Assembly (NCBI GenBank): GCA_016763665.1
Contig: JAESTI010000041.1
Span: 1-6,276 of the forward strand
Source: Bacteroidia bacterium
Lineage (GTDB): Bacteria > Bacteroidota > Bacteroidia > Flavobacteriales > NORP286
Length of the DNA: 6,276 bases
Reading direction: 5' to 3'
Of the stretch, positions 1 through 6,276 are shown piece after piece (position 1 is the stretch's first letter; every line of letters starts with the position of its first letter). The position numbers were made by a program, and so were the translations under genes. The notes under the pieces were generated by a model. The model had not been told where the DNA came from. It did no database searches and saw only the letters and a program-made list of their open reading frames with translations.

Positions 1-763
1 CAACAGCATTAAGTCCATTGTATTCAATCAAGTCGCCGGGCTTAAAAGCGGGAACCGTTACTTTTTCCGTTTGAACTTTTGATTTTACTTCATTTTCATT
101 GGGCAATTCTTCAATTTCAATCTCTTCTTTCCACTCAATATTTTCAACAGGTGTTTTTGTGTTAGATAATTCTTCTGCCATTGCAACTTGCTCTAAAAGA
201 GCTAACTGTTCAGGTTCAATTCCGTCAAGTTCATATAATTTAAATTCTTCAATTATTTCAATTAGTTTGTCACTATATCTTGGATTGGTTGCATAACCTG
301 CTTTTTTCAACCCTCTTGACCAACCTTTGTAATCTGTTTTTTTAAGATCAAACAAAAAATTATACCGCTGACCATTCATTAAAAAATCTGAGTGATCTTG
401 GTATGATTGTAATGCAGATTCATATTTCCTAAAACACTCCTGAAGTGCATCGTCATCTTCATAAATAACGGGACCTGTCCATAATGCTTTACATTTAATA
501 CCAAAGTGGTTATTTCCTTCTTTGGCAAGACGACTTGTTCCAAACCCGGATTCATATAAACCTTGTGCAAGAGTGATACTTGCAGGAATACCTGACCTGT
601 GCATTTCTTCTATTGCTAAGCTTTTGAAATCTTCAACGTATTTTGCTTTTAGAGACTCATTAGTTAATACTTTTTCTTTAACGACTGAATCTTCTTCACC
701 TCCGGCAAACACACTAGATGATGTAATTAAGATTGAGATAAAAACCATTGATAGTTTTTGCAT
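1..763 (-). CDS. Secreted GH73 glucosaminidase (peptidoglycan hydrolase), 3' end cut by window edge
   Basis: The frame is open from the ATG at 763 to the left edge (254 codons), so the C-terminus is missing. Residues 1-20 look like a Sec signal peptide: a short basic start, a hydrophobic core (MVFISILITS) and a VFA-GG cleavage site. Residues about 38-175 match the GH73 endo-beta-N-acetylglucosaminidase (FlgJ/LytG-like) fold: ASITLAQGLYESGFG at 61-75 with E71 as the expected catalytic acid, GNNHFGIKC at 83-91, and YATNPRYSDKLIEIIEEF near 157-174. The family cleaves the glycan strands of peptidoglycan outside the cytoplasm. After it comes an acidic, low-complexity linker (about 180-235) and then KPGDLIEYNGLNAV at the edge. 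In Bacteroidota homologues this kind of segment leads into LysM peptidoglycan-binding repeats, but that part is not visible, so LysM is inferred. The start lies 47 bp after the methyltransferase stop on the same strand, so the two are probably cotranscribed. No clear Shine-Dalgarno sequence is present. Confidence 0.9.
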   Translation of the reverse strand, partial: MQKLSMVFISILITSSSVFAGGEEDSVVKEKVLTNESLKAKYVEDFKSLAIEEMHRSGIPASITLAQGLYESGFGTSRLAKEGNNHFGIKCKALWTGPVIYEDDDALQECFRKYESALQSYQDHSDFLMNGQRYNFLFDLKKTDYKGWSRGLKKAGYATNPRYSDKLIEIIEEFKLYELDGIEPEQLALLEQVAMAEELSNTKTPVENIEWKEEIEIEELPNENEVKSKVQTEKVTVPAFKPGDLIEYNGLNAV

Positions 764-810
764 AGGTTGATGATTTAGATATGATTTATCAATTAATTAT
801 ATAAATGAAA

Positions 811-1455
811 TTATTTTTTTCTTGCGATCATGAGTCCGTCTCTAATAGGAAAGAGAACATTTTCTACCCTATCATCATTGTGCACCTTTTCGTTGAATTC
901 TCTTATTGCAATGGTGTCGGCATCCCAACTTACTTTATTTTTTTCCAGTACCTTTCCGCTCCAGAGCACATTGTCAGATATTATATAACCACCAATATTT
1001 AATTTGTCAAGAGTCATATCAAAGTACTGGGAATAATTTTCTTTATCAGCATCTATATATACCAAATCGAACATTTCGTTAATGGTTGGAATTATCTCAA
1101 TAGCATTGCCGATGTGGTATTCAATTTTATTTGTAACCTCTGCTTTGTCAAAATAATTTCTTGCCATTTCTTCCAATTCCTCGTTCATATCAATGGTATG
1201 GAGCTTTCCCCCATCTTGTAATCCTTTACACAAACAAATTGCTGAATAACCGGTATAGGTTCCAATCTCTAATACCTGTTTTGGTTTGATCATCATACTT
1301 AACATACCGAGTATTTGCCCCTGTAAATGCCCTGCGAGCATTCTTGGAGTAAGTATATTGGCGTAAGTATATCGATTTAGATCACTTAAAACAGGAGTTT
1401 CCTTTTGCGTATGCGCTTCTATGTAATCGACCAGATCAGGGTCTAAAAAATCCAT
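811..1455 (-). CDS. Class I SAM-dependent O-methyltransferase (Methyltransf_3 / caffeoyl-CoA OMT-like)
   Basis: This is a complete 214-residue protein, the usual length for cation-dependent O-methyltransferases (PF01596). SAM-binding motif I is VLEIGTYTGYSA at 61-72, and the acidic residue that would contact the SAM ribose lies in TIDMNEE at 87-93. VYIDADKENY at 132-141 and SDNVLW at 160-165 supply the expected divalent-metal ligands D135, D161 and N162. The N-terminal helix and LTPRMLAGHLQGQIL (36-50) match the region upstream of motif I in this family. It should be cytoplasmic and transfer a methyl group from SAM to a hydroxyl. The substrate cannot be read from sequence: bacterial relatives include the tRNA 5-hydroxyuridine methyltransferase TrmR (YrrM) as well as small-catechol methylases. 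The start is fixed, because an in-frame TGA lies immediately before the ATG. The gene is followed by the glucosaminidase on the same strand and diverges from the S41 protease across a 233 bp spacer, which should hold its promoter. Confidence 0.93.
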   Translation of the reverse strand: MDFLDPDLVDYIEAHTQKETPVLSDLNRYTYANILTPRMLAGHLQGQILGMLSMMIKPKQVLEIGTYTGYSAICLCKGLQDGGKLHTIDMNEELEEMARNYFDKAEVTNKIEYHIGNAIEIIPTINEMFDLVYIDADKENYSQYFDMTLDKLNIGGYIISDNVLWSGKVLEKNKVSWDADTIAIREFNEKVHNDDRVENVLFPIRDGLMIARKK

Positions 1456-1572
1456 TCAATGATGCAGTAAAAAGTTAAATCTGCTGCAAAACAATAAAAA
1501 AATTATTACTTGTAGCGTAATACGTAGAAATTTGTTGGTAGTTTCATCTGTGGGCAATTTATTTTCAATTGA

Positions 1573-1627
1573 TAATTTGTGTATTCGTGTAATTGTATAA
1601 TCGTTATTCGTTAATTTGTATAATTAG
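1573..1627 (+). repeat. Degenerate TAATTtGTATAATCG-type repeats
   Basis: Three related units can be read by eye: TAATTTGTGTATTCG at 1573-1587, TAATTGTATAATCG at 1590-1603 and TAATTTGTATAATTAG at 1612-1627. TATTCG or CATTCG words recur at 1582, 1605 and 1632. The units are imperfect and unevenly spaced. They could be a decayed short tandem repeat, binding sites for a regulator of the adjacent protease gene, or simple AT-rich low complexity. Confidence 0.45.
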
Positions 1628-1638
1628 TAGTCATTCGC

Positions 1639-1673
1639 ATATTAGCATCATGATTAGTATATTGGTATCATAA
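1639..1673 (+). repeat. Pair of imperfect 15 bp direct repeats, 20 bp apart, just upstream of the protease start
   Basis: ATATTAGCATCATGA (1639-1653) and ATATTGGTATCATAA (1659-1673) agree at 12 of 15 positions and are offset by 20 bp, about two helical turns. The second copy ends 15 bp before the protease ATG. An 8 bp palindrome, ATCATGAT, sits at 1647-1654. The arrangement would suit a dimeric regulator or the 5' leader of the mRNA, but function is inference only. Confidence 0.4.
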
Positions 1674-1688
1674 ATTTATTTTTAAAGC

Positions 1689-3329
1689 ATGAACATCTTT
1701 CAAAATAAACCAAAGTTTTATATGCCTTTTCTATTGGCATTTGTGTTGTCTGTTGGAATGGCTATTGGTGTTAAAATGGTAGAACTAGAAAAGAGACCAG
1801 CTTCAATTTTTACACTTAACCTGGGGAGTGATAATAAGATCAGTCAGATAATTGATTTTATAGATAGGAAGTATGTTGACTCTGTAGATACCGAAAAATT
1901 AATAGAGCTAGGAATTAACGGAGTTATTAAAAATCTTGATCCACACACTGCATATGTTCCTGCGAGAGATTTTGAGTTAATGAACGAACCGCTTAAAGGG
2001 AACTTTGAAGGAATAGGGATTGAATTTAACATTGTTAGCGATACGATAGTTGTTATTTCTCCAATTTCCGGAGGCCCATCTGAAAAGTTAGGGATAAGAT
2101 CGGGAGATAGAATTGTTAAGATTGAAAAAGAGATTGTTGCAGGAATCGGAATTACAACGAAAGATGTTATTAATAAACTCCGTGGAAAGAAAGGATCTAC
2201 AGTTATAGTGGATATTTTTAGAAGAGGTAAAAAGCAACTGATCGCTTATGGGATAGAAAGAGATAAAATTCCAATTAACAGCCTGGAAGTAGCGTATATG
2301 GTTGATGATGAAACAGCTTATATGAAACTGAGTCGATTTGCAAGCACCACTCAGGAAGAGTTTGAAAAAGGCTTATCAGATATGTTAAGGAGAGGAATGA
2401 AAAAATTGATCCTTGATCTTCGCGGAAATCCAGGCGGTTATTTATCTGCCGCACAGTCTATTTCGGATGAATTTTTACCAGATAATAAGTTAATAGTTTA
2501 TACGGAAGGGAAAGGCCAACCCAAACAGGAATTATTAGCAAGTGCTAAGGGAAGTTTTGAAACTGGAAAATTAGTGATCTTAATTGATGAAGGTTCTGCT
2601 TCTGCAAGTGAGATAGTTGCTGGTGCAATACAAGATTGGGATAGAGGTGTTGTAATAGGAAGGCGTTCCTTTGGTAAAGGATTGGTTCAGGAACAATCAG
2701 AATTTACAGATGGTTCTGCATTGAGGCTTACTGTAGCACGATATTACACCCCAACCGGAAGATGTATACAAAAGCCTTACAGTAAAGGACGATCAGCATA
2801 TGACAGGGAAGTTTGGACACGCTATGAAAAAGGTGAATATTTGAGTAAGGACAGCATACAAATAAATGATACTCTGTCATTTTTGACTCCTGCAGGTAGA
2901 TTGGTTTACGGAGGTGGTGGTATTATTCCTGATGTATTTGTGCCTATTGATACAACCGGTGCGTCATCTTATTTGAATAAGATATTTTACACCGGAGTAA
3001 TTCACAGGTTTGCTTTTCAGTATTCCGATTCTAAGAGAGGTAAACTGCATGAAGAATATATGACAAAAGATAATTTTATTTCAGAATATGAAGTTTCTGA
3101 AAGCACATTCTCTGATTTCGTAAATTACGCTGATGAAAATGAAGTAGAAAAGAACTGGCAGCTTATCTGGAAATCACAAGACAGGATCAAAAATAATTTA
3201 AAGGCTTTAATTGCAAGACAACTTTGGGGAAACGAAGGTTATTATCCCATCTTCAATCAGAATGATGCTACAATTAAGAAAGCGATAGAGTATATGCGGA
3301 ATAAGGATTTGGTTCTTAATGTTGATTAA
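1689..3329 (+). CDS. S41 family carboxy-terminal processing protease (CtpA/Prc-like), PDZ-containing
   Basis: This is a complete 546-residue serine endopeptidase of the tail-specific (C-terminal processing) family. After a short basic N-terminus, residues about 11-28 form a hydrophobic segment without an obvious cleavage site, so it is probably anchored in the inner membrane with the rest in the periplasm. Residues about 50-95 are the helical N-terminal part ([10 protein letters not shown] at 81-90). A PDZ domain spans about 98-190, with FEGIGIEF at 106-113 and [15 protein letters not shown] at 131-145. The protease core spans about 200-420 and includes [13 protein letters not shown] at 240-252. 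The catalytic residues fit the family pattern: S305 in [16 protein letters not shown]330 in RSFGKGLVQ and Q334. The S-to-K distance of 25 equals that of Bacillus CtpB (S309/K334) and E. coli Prc (S430/K455). A C-terminal extension of about 125 residues is charged and mostly helical, with no named domain. The start is fixed by an in-frame TAA two codons upstream. Such proteases trim or degrade periplasmic proteins, often cell-wall enzymes; the target here is unknown. Its 3' end overlaps the end of aspS by 14 bp. Confidence 0.95.
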   Translation: MNIFQNKPKFYMPFLLAFVLSVGMAIGVKMVELEKRPASIFTLNLGSDNKISQIIDFIDRKYVDSVDTEKLIELGINGVIKNLDPHTAYVPARDFELMNEPLKGNFEGIGIEFNIVSDTIVVISPISGGPSEKLGIRSGDRIVKIEKEIVAGIGITTKDVINKLRGKKGSTVIVDIFRRGKKQLIAYGIERDKIPINSLEVAYMVDDETAYMKLSRFASTTQEEFEKGLSDMLRRGMKKLILDLRGNPGGYLSAAQSISDEFLPDNKLIVYTEGKGQPKQELLASAKGSFETGKLVILIDEGSASASEIVAGAIQDWDRGVVIGRRSFGKGLVQEQSEFTDGSALRLTVARYYTPTGRCIQKPYSKGRSAYDREVWTRYEKGEYLSKDSIQINDTLSFLTPAGRLVYGGGGIIPDVFVPIDTTGASSYLNKIFYTGVIHRFAFQYSDSKRGKLHEEYMTKDNFISEYEVSESTFSDFVNYADENEVEKNWQLIWKSQDRIKNNLKALIARQLWGNEGYYPIFNQNDATIKKAIEYMRNKDLVLNVD

Positions 3330-5076
3330 CCAATTCTTTAACTGTTAACCCTAATTCATCCAACTGTTCATCAGAAATTGTTGAAGGAGAATCAATCATA
3401 AGGTCCCGGCCGGCATTGTTTTTTGGAAATGCAATGTAATCCCGAATGGTTTCATCACCACCAATCAATGCAACCAACCTGTCAAAACCAAAAGCAATCC
3501 CACCATGGGGAGGCGCACCATATTCAAATGCCCCGAGTAAAAATCCAAATTGTTTTTGTGCTTCTTCTTTTGTGAATCCTAACAATTCAAACATTTTGTC
3601 TTGAATATCTTTCTTATGAATCCTGATAGAACCACCTGCAATTTCCACTCCGTTGATAACCATGTCATAAGCATTTGCTTTTACACTTCCGGGATCAGAG
3701 TCTAATTTTTCAAAATCTTCTTCTTTTGGAGATGTAAACGGATGGTGCATAGCATGGTAACGCTGAGTTTCTTCATCCCAATCCAGCAATGGAAAATCAA
3801 CCACAAAAAGTGGGGCAAATTTGTTTGGATCTCTTAAGTTAAGTTGATTGGCCATCTCCAAACGCAATTCACTCAATGCTTTTCTTGTTTGATTGGTTTC
3901 ACCTGCTAACACAAGAATTAGATCTCCGGGTTTCGCGTTGAACTTTTCAGTCCAGGTTTTTAATGCATCCTGATCATAGAATTTATCTACGGAAGATTTG
4001 AAAGTACCGTCTTCATTGTATTTTACATATACCAAACCTTTTGATCCAATTTGAGGACGCCTCACAAAATCAGTAAGTGCATCCAGTTGCTTCCTCGAAT
4101 ATTCAGAACAACCTTCAGCGCAAATGCCTACCACTAATTCAACTGAATCAAACACATTAAAACCTTTTCCCTGTGCCACATCGTTGAGTTCAACAAAAGT
4201 CATTTCGAATCTTGTATCCGGTTTGTCAGTGCCATAATTTTTCATGGCATCATCATAGGTCATCAAGTCAAAGTCCGGAAGTGAGACTTCTTTTATTTCT
4301 TTGATGATATGTTTTGCAAGTCCTTCGAAAGTTTTCAATATGTCATCTTGCTCTACAAATGACATTTCGCAATCAATTTGAGTAAATTCAGGTTGACGGT
4401 CTGCTCTTAGGTCTTCATCTCTAAAACATTTTACTATTTGGAAGTATTTATCATATCCTGAAACCATTAATAGTTGTTTGAAAGTTTGAGGAGATTGCGG
4501 CAAGGCATAAAACTCTCCCTGATGCATTCGGGATGGTACCACAAAATCTCGAGCCCCTTCCGGAGTAGACTTAATTAAAAAGGGAGTTTCGATCTCTAAA
4601 AATCCCTGAGCATCTAAATACTTTCTACATTCCTGCGATACCTTGTGACGCAACTCAAGGCATCTTTTTAAAGGTGCTCTGCGCAGATCAAGATATCTGT
4701 ATTTCATGCGAAGTTCCTCACCACCGTCAGTTTCTTCTTCTATGGTAAAAGGAGGAACTTTTGACTCATTTAAAATTTCCAGATCATTTACAATGATCTC
4801 GATTTCACCAGTAGGCATATCAGGATTTTTGTTGCTTCTTTCAATTACTTTTCCTAATGCTTTTATTACAAACTCTCTTCCAAGCCGTCTTGCCTTTTCA
4901 CACAATTCTTTATCAACATCTTGATTGAAAACAAGCTGCGTTATTCCATATCTATCCCGGAGATCGACAAAGGTCATTCCTCCTAAGTCCCTGGATTTCT
5001 GTACCCAACCACTTAAAGTAACTTCTTTGTTAAGGTCTTCAATTCTTAATTCTCCGCATGTATGTGTTCTGTGCAT
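3316..5076 (-). CDS. aspS: Aspartyl-tRNA synthetase (bacterial type)
   Basis: This complete 586-residue class IIb synthetase charges tRNA-Asp with aspartate in the cytoplasm. Its length is typical for bacterial AspRS. The OB-fold anticodon-binding domain (about 1-105) begins [10 protein letters not shown] and includes [11 protein letters not shown] at 23-33. The catalytic core follows: motif 1 around GFLEIETP (158-165), QSPQ at 194-197, motif 2 [18 protein letters not shown] (218-235), GGSIRIH (481-487) and motif 3 [13 protein letters not shown] (526-538). The bacteria-specific GAD insertion occupies roughly 300-420. L31 and K83 sit where discriminating enzymes such as E. coli AspRS carry Leu and Lys, and where tRNA-Asn-mischarging enzymes carry His and Gly; a tRNA-Asp-specific enzyme is therefore inferred. 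The ATG at 5076 gives the conserved N-terminus. It lies 7 bp downstream of the natural end of the TonB/TPR frame, with only an A-rich leader and no strong Shine-Dalgarno, so it is probably cotranscribed with the genes upstream. Its 3' end overlaps the convergent protease gene. Confidence 0.98.
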   Translation of the reverse strand: MHRTHTCGELRIEDLNKEVTLSGWVQKSRDLGGMTFVDLRDRYGITQLVFNQDVDKELCEKARRLGREFVIKALGKVIERSNKNPDMPTGEIEIIVNDLEILNESKVPPFTIEEETDGGEELRMKYRYLDLRRAPLKRCLELRHKVSQECRKYLDAQGFLEIETPFLIKSTPEGARDFVVPSRMHQGEFYALPQSPQTFKQLLMVSGYDKYFQIVKCFRDEDLRADRQPEFTQIDCEMSFVEQDDILKTFEGLAKHIIKEIKEVSLPDFDLMTYDDAMKNYGTDKPDTRFEMTFVELNDVAQGKGFNVFDSVELVVGICAEGCSEYSRKQLDALTDFVRRPQIGSKGLVYVKYNEDGTFKSSVDKFYDQDALKTWTEKFNAKPGDLILVLAGETNQTRKALSELRLEMANQLNLRDPNKFAPLFVVDFPLLDWDEETQRYHAMHHPFTSPKEEDFEKLDSDPGSVKANAYDMVINGVEIAGGSIRIHKKDIQDKMFELLGFTKEEAQKQFGFLLGAFEYGAPPHGGIAFGFDRLVALIGGDETIRDYIAFPKNNAGRDLMIDSPSTISDEQLDELGLTVKELVNQH

Positions 5077-5083
5077 TTTTTCT

Positions 5084-5197
5084 TTATTTTATATACTCTT
5101 GACAATATTCATCTAATAATTTTTGTGCTTCAGGATGGTTGTATTTTAATGCTTTTTTCCAGTCTTTACAAGCCTTTTTCATATTTCCTAATTGTTT
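5084..5197 (-). pseudogene. Detached C-terminal TPR tail of the TonB-domain gene, behind an in-frame TAA
   Basis: Directly after the TAA at 5198-5200, the same frame stays open for 37 codons and stops at 5084-5086. It begins KQLGNMKKACKDWKKAL and ends with DEYCQEYIK. Joined to the preceding PDAYNNRAIA it completes a canonical 34-residue TPR, in which the stop replaces a position usually occupied by Tyr (TAT or TAC, one base from TAA). No frame change is needed. The ATG at 5180-5182 is preceded by AGGA at a suitable distance, so a 32-residue peptide could in principle be made by re-initiation. More likely this is simply the untranslated remainder of a 3'-truncated gene. Confidence 0.8.
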
Positions 5198-5806
5198 TTA
5201 TGCGATAGCTCTGTTGTTATATGCATCAGGATTATTAGACTGATATCCTAAACATTTAGTAAAATATTTTTTTGCAGATAACCATTGGTCGTTCAACAAC
5301 GCTTTTACTCCATATTGAAAATAACGATCAAAAGGACTTAAATAAGTTGTTTGATAATCTCCAATTACTAAACTAAATTTTATAGGTATTGTAAACCAAA
5401 CATTTACTGGTTTTCCTCTTTGCAGTCCTGGGTTCCACTTTGGCATTTTATTGATTACATCCAAAGCAGCCTGATCAATAGATGGGTGTACCGCTTTGAT
5501 TACATGTGCACTATCAATTGCACCTTCACTCGTAATAATAAATTTTACAAAGACTTTTCCTGTAATGTTCTTCGCCTTTGCTAAAAGTGGGTATTTGATG
5601 TTTTTATATAGAAACTTGTATAAGGCCTGGACACCACCGGGAAATTCAGGCATTTCTTCAACAATAATAAAGGTTTCCTTTCCTTTAATGGAATCCTGTA
5701 AAGCATCAGTAGGATACTTGAGAGAATCAATAGAGAAACAAAAACCACTTGAAATTGCAGAAAATAAAAGAACCCCTACAACAATATTAAGACAGACAAA
5801 CTTCAT
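5198..5806 (-). CDS. TonB C-terminal domain protein with TPR region, prematurely stopped
   Basis: This encodes 202 residues from the ATG at 5806; a GTG one codon upstream (5809) is an alternative start. Residues 1-24 resemble a signal peptide (hydrophobic IVVGVLLFSAISS), with a Cys at 23 that does not fit a lipobox because Phe precedes it. A TonB C-terminal domain covers about 46-145: VEEMPEFPGG at 49-58, NITGKVFVKFIITSEGAI at 80-97, AALDVINKMPKWNPG at 113-127 and RGKPVNVWFTIPIKF at 130-144. This soluble form, with no proline-rich spacer or ExbB-type anchor, is abundant in Bacteroidota and should lie in the periplasm or at the envelope; its precise role is not known. Residues about 159-202 form one TPR and the first half of a second, cut off by TAA at 5198-5200. 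Read through, the protein would have 240 residues. The start overlaps the end of the MOSC gene by 20 bp, which suggests translational coupling. The truncated protein keeps its TonB domain and could still fold. Confidence 0.85.
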   Translation of the reverse strand: MKFVCLNIVVGVLLFSAISSGFCFSIDSLKYPTDALQDSIKGKETFIIVEEMPEFPGGVQALYKFLYKNIKYPLLAKAKNITGKVFVKFIITSEGAIDSAHVIKAVHPSIDQAALDVINKMPKWNPGLQRGKPVNVWFTIPIKFSLVIGDYQTTYLSPFDRYFQYGVKALLNDQWLSAKKYFTKCLGYQSNNPDAYNNRAIA

Positions 5807-6224
5807 CACCTACTTTGATATTGCCACCATTCAAAATTTTACAAGTAACACCTCCTCGCCAATCCGGGGCCAATGCTTCTTGCAAGCCCGTGTAGTTTTC
5901 GTCCATCCTATTGCAAGGCTTTAATTCATTAGTGATCTCGATAGTTACTTCGTTTCCAATACTTAAAATTTTTCCGGTATTGTTTGTTAATTCAATTCCT
6001 TCTATTAATAAATTAGCTCTTCTTGCAGTCCAATCAAGTTCTTTTCCCAATTCAGCACATGTAGCATCCCACGATTCTTTACTAACTACAGTAACTTGTC
6101 TGTTGTTTACTGCACCTCTAAGATCTTTTTCAACACCTGTTTCTAAATTCACAAAGGCTTCTTCGAAAAGATTCATTTTACCTTTGGTTTCGTATTTATT
6201 TGCTATGGCTAAGAGTTTTCCCAT
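5787..6224 (-). CDS. MOSC domain-containing protein
   Basis: This 145-residue protein consists almost entirely of a MOSC domain (PF03473), the beta-strand fold shared with the C-terminus of molybdenum cofactor sulfurase. Supporting motifs are GAVNNRQVTVVSKESWDA at 37-54, LDWTARRANLLIEGIEL at 63-79, the conserved cysteine C104 in KPCNRMDE (102-109), GLQEALAPDWRGGVTCKI at 113-130 and GGNIKVGDEV at 133-142. Stand-alone MOSC proteins are thought to bind sulfur or metal-sulfur groups through that cysteine, and some relatives detoxify hydroxylated purine analogues with a molybdenum cofactor; the substrate here cannot be deduced. There is no signal peptide, so it is probably cytoplasmic. The ATG is 8 bp after the stop of the upstream carboxylase fragment, and the 3' end overlaps the TonB-domain gene, so it sits inside a compact minus-strand operon. 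No molybdenum cofactor genes are visible nearby. Confidence 0.92.
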   Translation of the reverse strand: MGKLLAIANKYETKGKMNLFEEAFVNLETGVEKDLRGAVNNRQVTVVSKESWDATCAELGKELDWTARRANLLIEGIELTNNTGKILSIGNEVTIEITNELKPCNRMDENYTGLQEALAPDWRGGVTCKILNGGNIKVGDEVCLS

Positions 6225-6232
6225 ATATTAGA

Positions 6233-6276
6233 TTATAACGGGATATTTCCGTGTTTTCTTCTGGGTGGAGAAACAG
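6233..6276 (-). CDS. C-terminal end of a biotin-dependent acyl-CoA carboxylase beta subunit (PccB/MmdA-like), partial
   Basis: Only the last 14 codons plus two bases fall inside the window. They read VSPPRRKHGNIPL followed by TAA at 6233-6235. The ending PP(K/R)(K/R)KHGNIPL is the highly conserved extreme C-terminus of the carboxyltransferase beta subunit of propionyl-CoA/methylmalonyl-CoA carboxylases and decarboxylases. These enzymes move a carboxyl group between carboxybiotin and an acyl-CoA in propionate and methylmalonyl-CoA metabolism. Which acyl-CoA is used cannot be told from the tail. The stop lies 8 bp before the MOSC start on the same strand. The match rests on one short motif, but the motif is distinctive and its stop codon falls exactly where expected. 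Confidence 0.78.
   Translation of the reverse strand, partial: VSPPRRKHGNIPL

Larger units (their letters stand above)
1456..1688. other. Divergent intergenic spacer between methyltransferase and S41 protease
   Basis: This 233 bp gap is the only sizeable non-coding stretch in the window. It separates two divergent genes, so it should contain at least one promoter for each direction. It is very AT-rich. I searched both strands for the Bacteroidota promoter pattern (TTTG, then TAnnTTTG about 20 bp later) and found no clean match, so no promoter is called. The half nearer the protease contains degenerate short repeats, listed separately. The methyltransferase-proximal half (1456-1570) shows nothing I can name. 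There is no tRNA, no open frame of note and no intrinsic terminator. Confidence 0.7.

Noticed and set aside
522..1002. Plus-strand open frames of 82 and 65 codons
   Set aside because: They are antisense to the glucosaminidase and methyltransferase genes, whose family motifs are unambiguous on the minus strand.
1573..1673. CRISPR array
   Set aside because: The repeats are too short, too degenerate and unevenly spaced, with no constant repeat and variable spacer structure.
1456..1688. Bacteroidota-type promoter (TTTG ... TAnnTTTG)
   Set aside because: TTTG words are present (for example at 1576 and 1615), but none sits in a full -7 element with a properly spaced -33 partner, so a specific promoter call would be guesswork.
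4706..5116. Two adjacent plus-strand open frames (72 and 63 codons)
   Set aside because: Both are antisense to the conserved N-terminal part of aspS and have low-complexity translations.
5077..5197. Frameshift in the TonB/TPR gene
   Set aside because: The TPR continues in the same reading frame after the stop, so only a substitution is needed.
5198..5200. TAA reassigned as a sense codon
   Set aside because: The methyltransferase, S41 protease, aspS, MOSC and carboxylase genes all end properly at TAA in this window, so a change in the genetic code does not explain the interrupted frame.
5198..5806. Lipoprotein signal in the TonB-domain protein
   Set aside because: The cysteine near residue 23 is preceded by Phe, which does not fit the lipobox consensus.
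5496..5924. 142-codon plus-strand open frame
   Set aside because: It lies antisense to the TonB-domain and MOSC genes, which have clear domain matches. Its translation shows no recognisable motif.
5911..6231. 106-codon plus-strand open frame
   Set aside because: It is antisense to the MOSC gene and its serine/leucine-rich translation is typical of a reverse-strand shadow.

Overview
The window is AT-rich chromosomal DNA that most likely comes from a member of the Bacteroidota. The clues are the TonB C-terminal domain protein with the PEFPGG signature typical of that phylum, a secreted glucosaminidase of the type common there, generally weak or absent Shine-Dalgarno sequences, and a strong bias to A/T at third codon positions. 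Assignment below phylum is not supported by what can be read here.

Layout from left to right. (1) The left edge cuts the 3' part of a secreted GH73 glucosaminidase gene on the minus strand. Just upstream of it, 47 bp away and on the same strand, is a complete class I SAM-dependent O-methyltransferase. (2) A 233 bp AT-rich spacer with degenerate short repeats separates this pair from a divergently transcribed plus-strand gene. That gene encodes a membrane-anchored S41 carboxy-terminal processing protease with PDZ and serine-lysine catalytic motifs. (3) The protease gene converges on aspS (aspartyl-tRNA synthetase, minus strand), and the two reading frames overlap by 14 bp at their stop ends. 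(4) Upstream of aspS, on the same strand and almost without gaps, lie a TonB-domain/TPR protein, a MOSC-domain protein and, at the right edge, the last 14 codons of a biotin-dependent acyl-CoA carboxylase beta subunit. In transcription order the minus-strand cluster is carboxylase beta, MOSC, TonB/TPR, aspS, with junctions of 8 bp, about a 20 bp overlap, and 7 bp when the TonB/TPR frame is read to its natural end. Such spacing suggests a single transcript.

The most notable observation is in the TonB/TPR gene. It is interrupted by an in-frame TAA at 5198-5200, in the middle of a TPR repeat. The same frame then continues for 37 more codons with an obvious TPR sequence and ends 7 bp before the aspS start. 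This looks like a recent nonsense mutation (or a base-calling error), or less likely a readthrough site. Otherwise the region holds cell-envelope maintenance and housekeeping genes. I see no mobile elements, tRNA or rRNA genes, CRISPR arrays or defence system, and no convincing new multi-gene system.
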